Below, one piece after another: positions 11,681-22,569 of a DNA stretch of 64,000 bases. Positions within the stretch are counted from its first letter, which is position 1. Each line of letters starts with the position of its first letter. The notes beneath the pieces were generated by a model, which was not told the DNA's origin, searched no databases, and saw nothing but the letters and a program-made list of their open reading frames with translations. This stretch comes from Aporrectodea caliginosa. Lineage: Eukaryota > Annelida > Clitellata > Crassiclitellata > Lumbricidae. The DNA lies in contig JACEVL010000416.1 of assembly GCA_020284085.1 (NCBI GenBank), forward strand, positions 248,501-312,500. The letters are read 5' to 3'. The position numbers were made by a program, and so were the translations under genes.

Positions 11681-12180
11681 AAGAGCACATAACTAAATAA
11701 GTATGAGAATACATATGATAATTTGCATTCAATGAATCGGTAAGCCTACATGTAGAAATGGAGTTTTGAGCAATTACTTGTGCTCAGAAAATAATTCAGG
11801 AACATTTACTCCGACCCTTAGGTCAATACGCTGCGAATTATCAGATTAGCACATAAATTTTGTTTGCTGTCCTGGGACAAGTCCCGCCTTTATCTGTTTT
11901 TACTATTGGTCTCAAACTTTGGTGAAGAAATGTCAATATGAGAATCCGAAATACAATGATAATTATATTCTTTTCTTGAAAAACATGTTGACATACCGCA
12001 ACAAGTTACATGTCACAAAGAAGATAATAGTCCTATACTGTGAAAGAAAAAAAAAAGAGTTAAAAAGTAATACTAAGGATCATTAAAACGTTGGTAGAGC
12101 AGCTGCCGAAAACACGAGTGAGTAATAAGGATAACCTTTAGTGGAGTGTACGCGGGATAAAAATCCGATGCATGTATGTA
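11626..12180. other. TA microsatellite and unassigned spacer
   Basis: A TA tract (about 11626-11679), which continues the tract at 10537-10567 on the other side of copy A, is followed by about 500 bases in which I recognise nothing. Confidence 0.6.
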
Positions 12181-12184
12181 TATG

Positions 12185-13108
12185 GCCATTTATATAGCGC
12201 CTTACAAGAATCTCACGAAGGCGCTATCGTCTATGGATGGAAAATTCGAGGACTTGAGGCACAGTTAGATTTCCGAGAGCTTACACGCAGCACATTGGGA
12301 TGATTGGGCGCGTTCCACGCATCAGCTTCTGTCTGGGCCCCAACGATGAAGTAGCCCAGCCAGGGCGAAGGTTTGAGCAGGTCACTGAGGTGGCGTTCTT
12401 CCACAGGCCGCCGGACCACGTTCGGCCAAAGGCGGCGACTGTCCGCCATCGTGCAGGCAATCGTCCGGTTACGCTCCATATTCATTCATTCGTTACGAAG
12501 TTTTATATAGCGCCCCTTCAAGGTTACTACTCAGAAGCGCTCCCGACCCCAGCACGGCTGAAAAGGACAGTTTTGAGGCAAGTATAGAAAGATTCAGAGT
12601 GGATTCTGGAATGCAAGCGCAGCGTCAAAGGAAGCCCGTTCCAGTTGGAGGGGCCAACCACTGAGAAGGCCCGATTCTGCTTAGTAGATGTGCGGGCAAC
12701 AGGGACCATGAGCACGCCCCGCTCAGTAGAGCGGAGAGAGTGACGACCCGGAGCATCCAAGGTAGGGCAGCAGAGGTCGCGTAGATAGGCAGGGGCTAGG
12801 CCCAGCAAGGACCGCCAGCCCAAAGCGATGATCCGATACGAGATCCGCTGCAGTAGGGGGAGCCAATGAAGCACATCCAGCATATAACCTGAGACGTGGC
12901 CACATTTGGGAATACGTCCGCAAAGGCGTGCGGCAGAGCGCAGGACCCGGTTCAGGCACCCCAACCGACCAGCAGGGAGGCCAACATAGAGTGAGCAACA
13001 GTAATCAAGTCGGACTGTGATAAAAGAGTGAATGAGTGTAGCGGTGGAGTCTGAAGTAAGTGAGCGAGCAACAGTGCGGAACTGAACATATATAGAACCA
13101 CGACCCAA
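12185..13108 (-). mobile_element. CR1/L2-like LINE, 3' part of ORF2 and tail (two tails in series)
   Basis: From 13108 to 12527 the minus strand encodes about 190 residues: LIHSFITVRLDYCCSLYVGL, then VLRSAARLCGRIPK, VLHWLPLLQRISYRI and RAFSVVGPSNWNGLPLTLR. This is the thumb/C-terminal region of a CR1/L2-like reverse transcriptase ORF. The 3' tail (AGGCGCTCC-type, GCGCTATATA, ATTC tandem) follows at about 12485-12540. A second tail of the same kind is at 12185-12232, with about 250 bases of related sequence between. The catalytic part of the polymerase is absent. Confidence 0.8.
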
Positions 13109-13114
13109 TATCTG

Positions 13115-13300
13115 AGGTTGGGCATCTTCAGTTCTGGGGATTTAAGTAGGGTATGTTCAGGGGCTTTGAGCGACCTCAGGATAACATTTTAAAATTCTGT
13201 AACAAATATTTATAGACAATATTTGAATAGAATAATGGGAAAAACTTGAGTATGGGTTTTTTCTGCGATGTGTCATTTTTCTGGACACCCCTAATAACCG
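13115..13300. repeat. Dispersed repeat shared with 33045-33240
   Basis: The segment containing GACCTCAGGATAACATTTTA and CATTTTTCTGGACACCCCTA is closely matched at 33045-33240. The end with TTAGGGGTGTCCAG on the minus strand looks like a transposon terminus, but no partner terminus was found. Confidence 0.6.
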
Positions 13301-14007
13301 ATGGTTGAACGATTCATTCAACTTTGTTAACTCCTAATTAATTGGCGCGTACACATTAAATGAACACGAGTTCAATATATCGCTGGGAACCTTTACATCA
13401 TGGTCCTTACATAATTATGTATCATATCTCTATCCACCAACTTATCTATATAACTACACAACCTATCACTAGGCCTATAATTCCAAATGCATCCATCCAC
13501 GATTTAAATTAAGGGCGCTAAGCCAGCCATTAACATTTACCCTCTAGGGTCGGAGCTAGTGGGTTTGGACCAATACGCAGCCAGAGATTTTCTAAAGTTT
13601 AACCTATTTTTCAGACATTCAATCGAATCTGAGCACTTTCTTTAGAAAGTTACTCTATTTTAAAACGTTCTATCGATTATTTTCTATTACACTGTCTTAT
13701 AATATATAGCGAGAAGTTTTAATTACACGACTGGAGGTTGGAACTGAGTTAAACCAATACATTGGATCTGAATTTTGTATCAAGACTTCGGCAATTAGCA
13801 GTTGACTTTCACTTAGTCATATAACTTGCCATATTTGTACTCATCTTGGAGTGCAGACTGTTATAGTATCATTGGCGTGGCTACAAGCTGAAACATTATT
13901 CACCTTCGAAGGATGAGCGACATAGACTACGCGTCCACATAATGGCAATTTTTAGTTTTAAGTTGGCCTACATGTAAAAGATAATATAACAAGCCGTTGC
14001 AGCAATA
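13301..14007. other. Spacer downstream of the first lectin gene
   Basis: No exon or element recognised. One TAGGCCTA lies near 13470. Confidence 0.45.
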
Positions 14008-14013
14008 TTTTAT
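14008..14013 (-). promoter_or_regulatory. Candidate polyadenylation signal of the first lectin gene
   Basis: AATAAA on the minus strand, about 150 bases beyond the lectin stop codon. Position and hexamer fit, but no cleavage evidence exists here. Confidence 0.4.
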
Positions 14014-14162
14014 TTTCAAATAAACTTCACTGAGGAGTCTCAGATGAGCTCAAACTTAATTAGTAAATAAGTTCAAAGATTTTTCATTTAATAGTTTGAA
14101 TAAGTAGACTTCAGTATCACTACTTCTAAGTAGGACCACGATCGCGGCAAAACGACACCTGT

Positions 14163-14455
14163 CTAAAAACATGAAGGATTGTATTCGCACACTGGACAAA
14201 TCTTCACGGAGCAGGGTACGTCGTTCCAAGCGAAGTTCTTTTTGGCGTCAACATCCATACAGAATTCGTTCGAGCTAGCGCAGTTTGGTTCACCTGTATA
14301 CCAGTTGGTGAACTCAGGCACCTTTGGGTCACTTGCTCCTTTCCATACGAAAGGACTCCCACAGTTGGTTTCGTTACGTTGACCGCTAGTCCAAAAGAGA
14401 TTTCCAGTTACTACACCTGGCCAATAATCTGAACTGCAAGGAGTACCACTTCCGC
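14163..14455 (-). CDS. C-type lectin 1, exon 3: second half of CTLD
   Basis: A minus-strand acceptor (TTTAAAGAAACAG) ends at 14456 and the frame closes at a stop at 14163-14165. The exon encodes the C-terminal half of a C-type lectin-like domain: FWTSGQRNETNCGSPFVW, FTNWYTGEPNCASSNEFC and FAWNDVPCSVKICPVC. The EPN motif, followed by WND, is the classical calcium/sugar site associated with mannose-type binding in the family; the actual ligand is inferred, not shown. The start phase (1) matches the donor phase of exon 2 at 17851-18042. The chain ends soon after the last cysteine, so this is a single-domain lectin. Confidence 0.88.
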
Positions 14456-14974
14456 CTGTTTCTTTAAAGAAAAACAAGTATTTGCATTTACTGTTCTACT
14501 GCAATCAGTTTTAAACTCTTCTTTAACACTTTAACGACGAGCCGCATTGGTGTCCCAGTAGCCCTTAGTACATTCTAAGCAAGTAAGCATATTCTTAATT
14601 GAACCAGCTGTCAAACAGCACTGTATTAAACAAGCACTAAATTGAATAAGCACACACGATTCTCATCTAGGTTAGATAAACCAACGTGGAGTTGGTCAGT
14701 ATGTACACTTTGTACAGCATTCTGATTATAAAGGATTCATCGTGTTGTCGGCGTGCGGCATAACCTGTCATGAGGTCATGGCCCTAAGCTATAAATTCTC
14801 GGTTTGATGGGTGGAAGCAACCTATGAAGGACATGTCCTGGGTTACCAAGGACTGCTGCAAACAAGATCACATGGACGTTAAAGGTAGCATCCGTATTTA
14901 CAACTCCGTGACTGTAATTATTTCACTTGCGTATATATAGTGCTAGACTTGTCATTGTCTGGGTGATTGCTAAT

Positions 14975-15285
14975 GCTCTATCCTCTATCCATCACCCCCA
15001 AGGCTTTCCACTCGAAATTAAAGACTCTCCTCTTCAAGAACTCCTACTCCATCGCAACTGATCATCTACCTTCCAACTCTCGACCTAAACGACACCCACA
15101 TTAGCAGCTTCTCTGACCCCTCTGATCCTCTGGAAACCGAACTCGGACCTCCTTCAGACTACTCTCTCGGACAACCCTTCTGACTAGACGCAGCGCTCCT
15201 GAATAAGCTGGTGCCCTGCGCTTGGCTGTCGAGTGGCTCTTTAAAAGTTTGGAGATTACGATTACGATCACGATTAGCATCTCGT
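14975..15285 (+). mobile_element. LINE 3' end with TTACGA-type tail
   Basis: AFHSKLKTLLFKNSYSIATD is encoded at about 14998-15060, typical of the last residues of a LINE ORF2. It is followed by non-coding tail sequence with TGCGCTTGGCTGTCGAGTGG and a GATTACGATTACGA tandem. It lies in intron 2 of lectin 1 in the opposite orientation to the gene. Confidence 0.6.
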
Positions 15286-15368
15286 CGTTAAAGTGTTAAA
15301 GAAATACATTGTTATCACTATTCATGTATAATACAGATATAGATGAAAAGGAAATCCTTAATAATCAA

Positions 15369-16426
15369 TAGGGTGGTTGCATCTCTAATGGAAAATTTTC
15401 AACTTCAGTTGTTTACTTTCGCCAACCCGGCATTCCGTGCCAATTGGTTTAGAAGTAATGTAGCCCAAAAATTATCAGGATTGAACAATATCTAGGACTG
15501 CCACAACGTCTTTGAAATTTTGACTTTTACAGATAATTTTCGTCATTTCGAGTATAAGTATTTGATTCGCATTTTTGGACCTATGTTTAGTTTTCAACAG
15601 AAAAGCTGGATGATTTTACTTAAGCACAACTTAAAAATAATTTCTACAATGTTTATGTTCTCGTTGATTGTTTATTATTAATTTTTATTGGCATTTTAGT
15701 GGTATTTGATCCGTGAGTTCCTGAGACCGATAACCACAAATCTATTCGAACAAGCATACACAAAAGGGTGCAGTGGAAAATAAGCGAAAATTAGAAATTC
15801 GAAAAGTAATAGCAACCAAAAGTTGCCTAACGGCATGGGTCAAACACTGTTCAAATTTTAAAAAAAATATTAATGTCTTCCGCCCCCACCAGAGGGCCAA
15901 AGTTACGAGACAAAGCGTTTTTCGAGAAAATTGTAGGTTTTCTTGTAGAATATTCTAATTGAAAACTAATTAACTGCCATTTAATATACCGCTAGAAAGA
16001 GCTCTTAAAACTGAATAAAATGATGTGTTAATTTTCAGAATATGCCCATATTTGTAGAAGTTATTAACTTTTTACCATTTCCTCAATAATAATAACTCTA
16101 ATAAATAATTTTAATCACTAATCAGTGTAATCACTAGTAACCAGGCATGCAATAAATGTAATTGTGCTGTAATCTGGACCTACCACAGGCAGTTGAATTT
16201 ATTCCTGGTTTAAGTGTTCACTTTTCATTTTTGATTACAACTATTATGCTTACTGTTCGAGTGCTCCTATATTTGATAAAGGGTGAAACTTTGATGGTGT
16301 TGTGGCAGTCCTAAATATTAAAAAAATTTTCATACAACTTTTTGTGTGATGTTTCTGGATGGAATGGAACCAAATGGAACCTTGGCAAACATTAGTTTCA
16401 CACTTTTATTTTTAAGAACCACCCTA
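15369..16426 (+). mobile_element. Non-autonomous hAT-like element, copy B (1058 bp)
   Basis: Terminal inverted repeats TAGGGTGGTT and AACCACCCTA are flanked by a perfect 8-bp duplication, ATAATCAA (15361-15368 and 16427-16434). An 8-bp target duplication with TAGGG-type ends is the hAT superfamily pattern. It is nearly identical to inverted copy A at 10568-11625. It lies in intron 2 of lectin 1. No transposase was recognised. Confidence 0.9.
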
Positions 16427-16636
16427 ATAATCAATCATCCTAAACACGCTGATCCCATGGTCGCCTACGAACCTCAATCCTAGATGGAGGCAGAATTCGT
16501 TGCAGCCTATGAAATAATAAACATTCTACGTTCTGGAGATTATTTGAAGGTAACGCTCACTAGCGATGAGAAAATAATGTTCAACATTCAGCTTCTGAGG
16601 CTTAGCGACAAACAACAGGACCTCAAGTCAATCGAA

Positions 16637-16705
16637 AAGAGGTATCTGCATATCTTCACGAGCACTCTACTGCTCATGAAGATATGCAGATACCTCTTTT
16701 CCACA
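16637..16705. ncRNA. Near-perfect 31-bp hairpin, microRNA-precursor-like
   Basis: The left arm GAAAAGAGGTATCTGCATAT, continuing through CTTCA, is the exact reverse complement of the right arm, which starts TGAAGATATGCAGATACC and continues through TCTTTTC. After one mismatch, GAGCA and TGCTC extend the stem, leaving a six-base loop. The related unit at about 17400-17460 has only the right-arm version, so the left arm looks like a recent inverted copy. Shape and size fit a young microRNA precursor, but transcription is not shown. Confidence 0.4.
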
Positions 16706-16852
16706 CATCAGCTTGAGACCTTTTTTCCTTCCTACAACTTGGACCTTATCCCTAAATAATCAGTCATCCTGAACACACTGATACCCACGTTTTCGCTTAT
16801 GAAACTAAAACCTAGACGAAAGAAGAATTCGTTGCGTCATTCTATTGTGGAG

Positions 16853-17080
16853 CGCGGTGGTGTAGGGGTATGTTCGGTGCCTTGAGCCGGAGGGTTGCGG
16901 GCTCGAATCCACCTCAAGCCGCCGCCTAGGTACCCTGGGCAAGTCCTTCACTTGCAATTGCTCATGCTCTTCGGCGTGAAACTCCGATTCAGTGTCCGCG
17001 CGTAGTCGGGAGCGCCTCTGACTAGAAATCTTGAAGGGGCGCTATAACAAACGCTTATACATACATACAAACAAAAAGTA
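16853..17080 (+). mobile_element. tRNA-derived SINE with LINE-like tail (second copy)
   Basis: Same family as 3955-4242. The head has TGGTGTAGGGGTATG (A-box region) and GGCTCGAATCC (B box), with a shared body (GGCAAGTCCTTCACTTGCAA). The tail GGGAGCGCCTCTGA and GGGGCGCTATAAC ends in an ATAC tandem. It lies in intron 2 of lectin 1. Confidence 0.8.
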
Positions 17081-17639
17081 GGCATTCTACGTTTAAATCA
17101 GAGATACACGTAACGACGTCGTAACGTATATTCATTTATAATGACGCGCTTCAACTATTGTAATACCGTTCTTACAGGCCTGTCAAAGTTAAGTTCAACT
17201 AAGCCGGCTTCCGTCCAATGTCCTGAATTGACCTCATAAATTGGAGACTAGGTCTATGTGAAGGGCACGCTCACCAGCAATGTGAAAGTCAAGTTCAACA
17301 TTCGTCTTCTGAGACGGGTGTCGTTGGTCGGCACCGACAAACATCAGGAATCTTGATGTTCTGGTCTCAAATCAACCGGCCGACCGGCGATCCTAGAGCC
17401 CTACTGCTCATGGAGACATGCAGATGGCCATTCTCCGTACATCAGCTGGAGACCGTTTTTGCCTTGGACCCTACTCTTGGAACATTTTCCGCTTCACATG
17501 AGTGTTGTTGTTACTTGCTCTATTTAGCCAAAGTGGCAACACTGTCTTAAAACGCACTTTGTTTTACAGCAGTGAGATGGTCAAGCGTGCGGTGCCTTTG
17601 TAATTTATTTAAAAGAAGTTAGATCTAATGTCTTCCTAG

Positions 17640-17780
17640 ATACATGCATGCAAACCTGCATTCACACACACGTACACACATGCATACATGCACACATACA
17701 TTCATTAATGTATGCATAGAAATATACATACACATACATGAATGCATGCATACATACATACACACTTACAAATATCATGC
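17640..17780. repeat. ACAT/TGCA-rich simple repeat
   Basis: Imperfect tandem of CATA, CACA and TGCA units immediately downstream (gene sense) of lectin 1 exon 2. Confidence 0.8.
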
Positions 17781-17850
17781 ACATTGCATATAATACAAAG
17801 AAAATGCCTGAATACTGAGCAATCGGTTCACACTTGTACAATGTACATAC

Positions 17851-18042
17851 TAGTAATCTCTGCAGCAAGAAAATCCTTGAGTGCGACATTTTCTGTTGCA
17901 GTTTCAATGGCTACCAAGTGGGAGCCAGGAAGTAGCATCTGACATCTTCCAGCAGCCGAGTTCCAATCGTGAGTTTCAAAGACAACATTGTAACAGCGTC
18001 CAGCCTCAGGTATATAAGTGAAACCAACAGGGCAGGCATTAA
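17851..18042 (-). CDS. C-type lectin 1, exon 2: first half of CTLD
   Basis: Acceptor TTGTTTTCAG ends at 18043 and donor TACTA|GTATGT starts at 17850 (minus strand). The 192-base exon starts and ends in phase 1 and encodes NACPVGFTYIPEAGRCYNVV, then WNSAAGRCQMLLPGSHLVAI and a helix ALKDFLAAEI. This is the classical N-terminal half of a long-form CTLD, with the extra cysteine pair at the start, the ExxCxxLG-like helix region and the HLVAI strand. It joins in frame to the signal-peptide exon at 18673-18715 and to exon 3 at 14163-14455. Confidence 0.9.
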
Positions 18043-18672
18043 CTGAAAACAAAGAATGGCAAAACAAAGAACTGCACGGCGTTATATTAATAAGAGATGC
18101 AACGAATTTAATTGTGACACCAAACGGCAAGTAACCGGCTAACTACGCATTCGGATACATATGTGGACTGCTTTTCGTGGCAATGACAAAAGCTATAGCC
18201 AATTAATTCGATTGGAACGAGTTTTAGGGTCGACAAGAAATGGTCGTGGTGAAAGGATGTTTTGAGACGCAAGAAACGGCATAATGATAAATTTCTAACA
18301 AATCCTCAGATTCATGCGTCGAAAGTACTTTAACTTGTATGGTTAAGGTGACAGTTTGAGAACTTCCCAAAGCGAAACTGATTAGACCGACAGCGATTTT
18401 CAACGAATTATGTCGGTCGTGCTTGATTGATGAAATACTTGAATACATACATGTACATACAGGCAGACGTTCATCAACATTATTATAGTCTACAGTTTAA
18501 GATTTCAAAACATGTTAATCCAGCGCAAGTAGTAAACCTATTGGTGAGTGAAACAACCAATGCAAGAGAATAGAAGATTAGTAGCCTACTGAGTATTGTA
18601 ATCATGTCAACAAACATAAATGGATAATCTTAAAAGCATGATTTGAAAAGAAAAGCTGTTTAGAAGTCTTAC

Positions 18673-18715
18673 CGTAGCCACCTACGAGAAGCACCAGTAC
18701 CAAGAATGTCTTCAT
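18673..18715 (-). CDS. C-type lectin 1, exon 1: signal peptide
   Basis: ATG at 18715-18713 on the minus strand opens MKTFLVLVLLVGGY, a compact hydrophobic signal peptide. It ends in one base of a split codon before donor TACG|GTAAGA (GT at 18672-18671). The phase (1) fits exon 2. The three exons together give a complete secreted protein of roughly 175 residues: signal peptide then one CTLD with EPN and WND motifs. The exon is too short to be detected by length alone. Confidence 0.82.
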
Positions 18716-18810
18716 CTGAAATATTATGACATTTCAAAATTAGGAGGAGTTATTATAATACGACGTATTTGCATTTGTACAAAACAAGTTGAGAGTGGTT
18801 GAATAGCGAT

Positions 18811-19030
18811 GAACAGTTGTTCACTGAGCCGAATTGATTACTGCAATATCGCCTATGTCGCCTTTGCTGGCTAGCCACAGGGTAGTATCATTCGGATTCA
18901 GGCGGTCATCAACGCTGCTGCTCGTCTGGTATTGCGACTTAAAATGTTCGACCACATTTCAACCGCGATACAAGATCGATGAGCTTCAGTGGCTGAGAGT
19001 AGGCGGAGTTTACGCGTATACTGCAGAGAC
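18811..19030 (+). mobile_element. LINE reverse transcriptase C-terminal fragment
   Basis: Plus-strand translation gives SRIDYCNIAYVAFAG, a stop, then IIRIQAVINAAARLVLRLKM and FDHIST. This is the well-known SRLDYCNxL...LQxVQNAAARLV segment of CR1/L2-like ORF2. Stops within the frame show decay. Confidence 0.75.
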
Positions 19031-19239
19031 GTGAAAATTACCTGGCGTATACTACATTTCAAATTTGATGCATGGCGTGCTTCTACCTGCTTGACGACCA
19101 TCATTTTTTCCATTGTTTTGTATTACTATAAATAGTGCTTTCTTTTGTTTTATTTCATTTTTCGTAATCTTGTGTTTACTTTGGTTCTGTTTTCTGACGC
19201 AATAAATAAATATATATAAATAAATAAAAATTTGAACAT

Positions 19240-20076
19240 AAGATTAAGGAACTGAGAAGGTATTAGGTCTGAACCAGTAATGGGAAAGGTGGTAGGTCCT
19301 AAGACAGAGCCTTGAACTATACTAGCATTGGTTGGGAGGAGAGATGAAGAGCGACCTTTGAATATAGTAAGGTGTGAGCGTTCAAGATGATATTCAACTA
19401 GCCAGCTATTGATTTGATCTGGGATATCAAGAGTGGAGATTTTGTCAAATAGGGCACATGCTTAACAGAGTAAAATACTTTGGAGATGTTAAGGGAGATT
19501 ATTGAGACATAGTCGTTGGTTTTTAGGAGGAGTTGTGTATAATTTATGACAGATAATATTATGACTGCAGAGGTGAAACCAGTGGGTCTGAGGGCAAACT
19601 GATCTGAGGTTATGGATTCAAGGGGGGGGGTTGAGTTAGAGTTGGGGATACAAATTTGTATTTCGACTATTCTGGAGAGAAAAGGGAGGATTGAAATTGG
19701 GTGGAAGTCCGAATTTTGAGAAGGGAGTTGGTTTTAGCCTTTGGCCGGATGATGGCTATTTTCCATTGGGGTGGGATAAAATGAGATAGGAATAAGAGAT
19801 TAATAAGGTTAGAGAGAGGTATTGAAAAGAAGGGGCGGTGAGTCTAAGGAACCAAGCAGGTAGGTTGTCATATTTAGTGGCAGTAGGATGCAAATGGTTG
19901 AGAAGATAGAAAAGTTGGTATTCTTCAATGAAGGAGTAGTTGGGAGGTGTTGTCAGTCGGAAATTGGAAGGGGCGTAGTTTTGGTGGGTGGAGATAGAGG
20001 AATAATATAGGTTGATGTCTGCGGCAGTGATGTGTGTAGAGTAGTTTATATAACATTCTAGGAATGTAGCTATCAT
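19240..20076 (-). mobile_element. LINE reverse transcriptase fragment, decayed
   Basis: The minus strand reads YDNLPAWFLRLTAPSF at the start, then after frame breaks DQFALRPTGFTSAVI, TNDYVSIISLNISKVF, PDQINSWLVEYHLERSHLT and ASIVQGSVLGPTTF. These are successive blocks of a CR1/L2-like reverse transcriptase (finger and palm). The catalytic Asp of block A reads Asn-Ile-Ser in place of Asp-Phe-Ser, and the FADD block is missing. Frameshifts and stops make it a dead copy. Confidence 0.8.
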
Positions 20077-20279
20077 AAAGCAGCGTCTATACCGTAGTGA
20101 GTGAGGCTTAGTCTATTCTGACGGTCCAAAACGTCTTACCTTTTCCAACTATTGCAGTCTCTTCTCACTTCTTCGAACACACAGCAGTTGACGATGCAAC
20201 GAGAAGAACGTCTGAAGTTGAACACGCTGGACCATCTCTTCTCGTCGATATTTATACCACAAAGCCCAATTTAATAATT

Positions 20280-21560
20280 CGTTATTTATTGATTCATAAC
20301 CGGGATAAAGGTGACAGAAACTTCAAATTTGACATCTTGTGGCTGTTATCTGTCAAAGTGATTGATAGACCCTACATGTAATTAAAGTTTTCAAGGTTTC
20401 TTCAATTGAAGAGACAGTCATGCCAGAGACAAGTTGTTACATTACCTTGTATTGTATTGCCTTAGTTTTTCTACCATACTTCACCGTGTGTTACTTTGTC
20501 TTAAATACCATACCCTATATCTTTTTACATTACATCGCCTAAACTCTGTCACATCCTATAGTTAACCATTACTGCACCATAATCTGTACCTTACTTTTCG
20601 TTACCTTAGCTGACCTTATCCCACTTTTAGCCTACCATACTTTCTTTACTTCCCATTGTCTTACCTTGTATCAAGGTATCAAGCCATCGTTTGGTAACGT
20701 ATGCAAAAGGCGCCGAGTTCATAAAAATTATATTACCTGATAAATATTATTATTATCATACAATGCTTATTTTACATAATGTGCCCTAATTAAACATTTT
20801 GGCCAGTACTAAGGCGGACAGTTTACAATGTGTACTTTGAGAAACACCTTAGCTACTTGACTTTACCTTACCGCAGATCGCCAGGCCTGATGTCGGCCTG
20901 CGTAAAATTTTATTTCACCATTGGAGTCGGACTGGCGGAATTAATACACAAATCTTCAAATTTGCCATCTTATTGCTGTCACCTGTCAAAGTGATTGATG
21001 ACTGAGGTCTTCGACGTTTCTGTACCTGAACAGACAGTCAAGTAATACAGAGACAAGTTGTTACATTACCTTGTCGTTTTACTTTATGTTTTGTATACCA
21101 TACATCACTTTGCCTTACTTTGTCTTCAACACCATACCTCATCTTCTCTTAGCTTATAGTTACGCTGTCTTACCTTACAATGCCTTACCACTGCGGTACC
21201 CTACTTTTACGATTGCTACACCAAAAATTACCTTAAACGTGCCATACCTTACTTTTACCCTATCATACTTTCTTAACTTTACATTGTCTTACTTTACATT
21301 AATGCATCGCGCCATCGCTTGATGCGGTATGCATTAGGCGCCACATAAGTTGTATAAATTAATTATATTACCTGGTTATTATTATAGTCATACAGTGTTT
21401 TCTCACCTATGTGCCCTAGTTAAATATTTTTGCCATTAATAGTACGGAGAGTTTACAATGTGCACTTGGATAAAAATGCCTTTCCTTACATGACCCTACC
21501 TTACCGCACACCGCCAGCCTACGTTCGGCCTGCATAAAATTTTATTTTGCCATTGCTGTC
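20280..21560. repeat. Two tandem units of about 640 bp
   Basis: Units at about 20310-20940 and 20950-21560 share, in order, CTGTCAAAGTGATTGAT, GAGACAAGTTGTTACATTACC, a pyrimidine-rich ACCTTAC tract, a GGCGCC/GCATTAGGCGCC tail and TAAAATTTTATTT. They have diverged noticeably. The internal ATCG...TGATGC...GGCGCC segment resembles the LINE tail near 4760, so a LINE end may be part of the unit. Confidence 0.65.
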
Positions 21561-21804
21561 AGAATAGGCTTAATTAATACCTCGGTTGCAGAACCCAGTG
21601 ATCTAATCTATTCTTAGGCAAATAAAGGACGTCAATGTATCCCTGTCAACAAATGTAATTAAGTTTGTTCTTACTGGACAGGTTCTTATAGGTTATTACA
21701 TTATTTATAGGTGCTTGATTACAACTTTAATCGAATATTGATCCCTTCCTTCGCCTTTCCAATTTTCAAATGTTGCGAGGAATTGTTACACTGTCCAGAG
21801 GCAT

Positions 21805-21847
21805 TGGTTCTCCCATTCCAGGTGGAGGACCTGGAGTGGGAGAACCC
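21805..21847. repeat. 16-bp perfect stem hairpin
   Basis: TTCTCCCATTCCAGGT and ACCTGGAGTGGGAGAA form a stem (one mismatch) with a five-base loop of purines. Function unknown. Confidence 0.6.
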
Positions 21848-21977
21848 CCAATCTAGCCGAATGTAATGATTTTCGTATTGCAGGCCGTTATGTTTTCGGA
21901 AATCAACACAACCACCCCTGTCACGGTGGAGCTCAACGGCTGGCCTACTTAAACGATGGTCAGCAGACTAGGATGTC

Positions 21978-22210
21978 CGAGATCCTGAGTGGCCGAGTGG
22001 GTTGGTAGCCCGCTCGTCACGTCGGCGGCCCGGGTTCGATTCCTGGTCGGTCGGTTTATCAGAGATTAATTTCTCGGATCTTTACTGCGGGTGGCTCGGT
22101 CGCAATATAAACGTGGAGTACGAGGTTGCTTTCTGCCTCCGACACTAATCATCTTCGATATGAAAAAGTATCGTTAAGCCGAAGTACAACGACTAGGATC
22201 CTACTAGGAT
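21978..22210 (+). mobile_element. tRNA-derived SINE, second family
   Basis: TGGCCGAGTGGGTTGGTAG resembles an A box and GGGTTCGATTCCTGG a B box, spaced like a tRNA gene. The flanks do not form a clean acceptor stem and a longer body follows, so this is read as a SINE head, not a tRNA gene. Only one copy is seen in the window. Confidence 0.55.
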
Positions 22211-22569
22211 GGTCTAGTTCGAACAGTCAATGAACCCGAGTTGCTTACGCGGCCCAAATCAACATCTTCGCCGACCGTCCCGGTTCAAGGGCAAGGACGT
22301 GACCGACTCACCCGGCGTTATCAACAGCAACAGATAGCAGCCGGGAAGCTGCTGACGTCATGACCCAAGACAACAGATGCGAGGCCGGATTGTGAAAAGA
22401 TAAGCTGTTTAGGACGCCTGGGTTGAGGTTCGTTGCGACGACTTGACGCGACATTCAAGCAACGTTGTTGCGGACTCCCAGCGTCAGATTAGATTTGATT
22501 TCACTAGATTGATTCAGACGGAGACAGACATATTCGTAAGCCGGGCAAGAGTTGATTTCATAATTATAG

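Larger units (their letters stand above)
16440..17560. repeat. Diverged duplicated segments around a SINE
   Basis: Segments at about 16445-16760 and, split by the SINE, 16765-16850 plus 17080-17470 are related: each contains a version of AAGTTCAACATTCGTCTTCT and ACATCAGCTGGAGACC. An open frame at 16484-16759 covers the first unit, with MEAEFVAAYE at its start. That resembles the RNase H end of copia-type elements only weakly, so I leave it unassigned. Confidence 0.5.

Noticed and set aside
16484..16759. Copia-type RNase H end suggested by MEAEFVAAYE
   Set aside because: Only a few residues fit and nothing else of a copia element is visible nearby.
21982..22056. tRNA gene from A-box and B-box-like sequences
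   Set aside because: No convincing acceptor stem or anticodon arm, and a longer SINE-like body follows. The same argument applies to the heads at 3996, 16853, 44318, 53184 and 57716.
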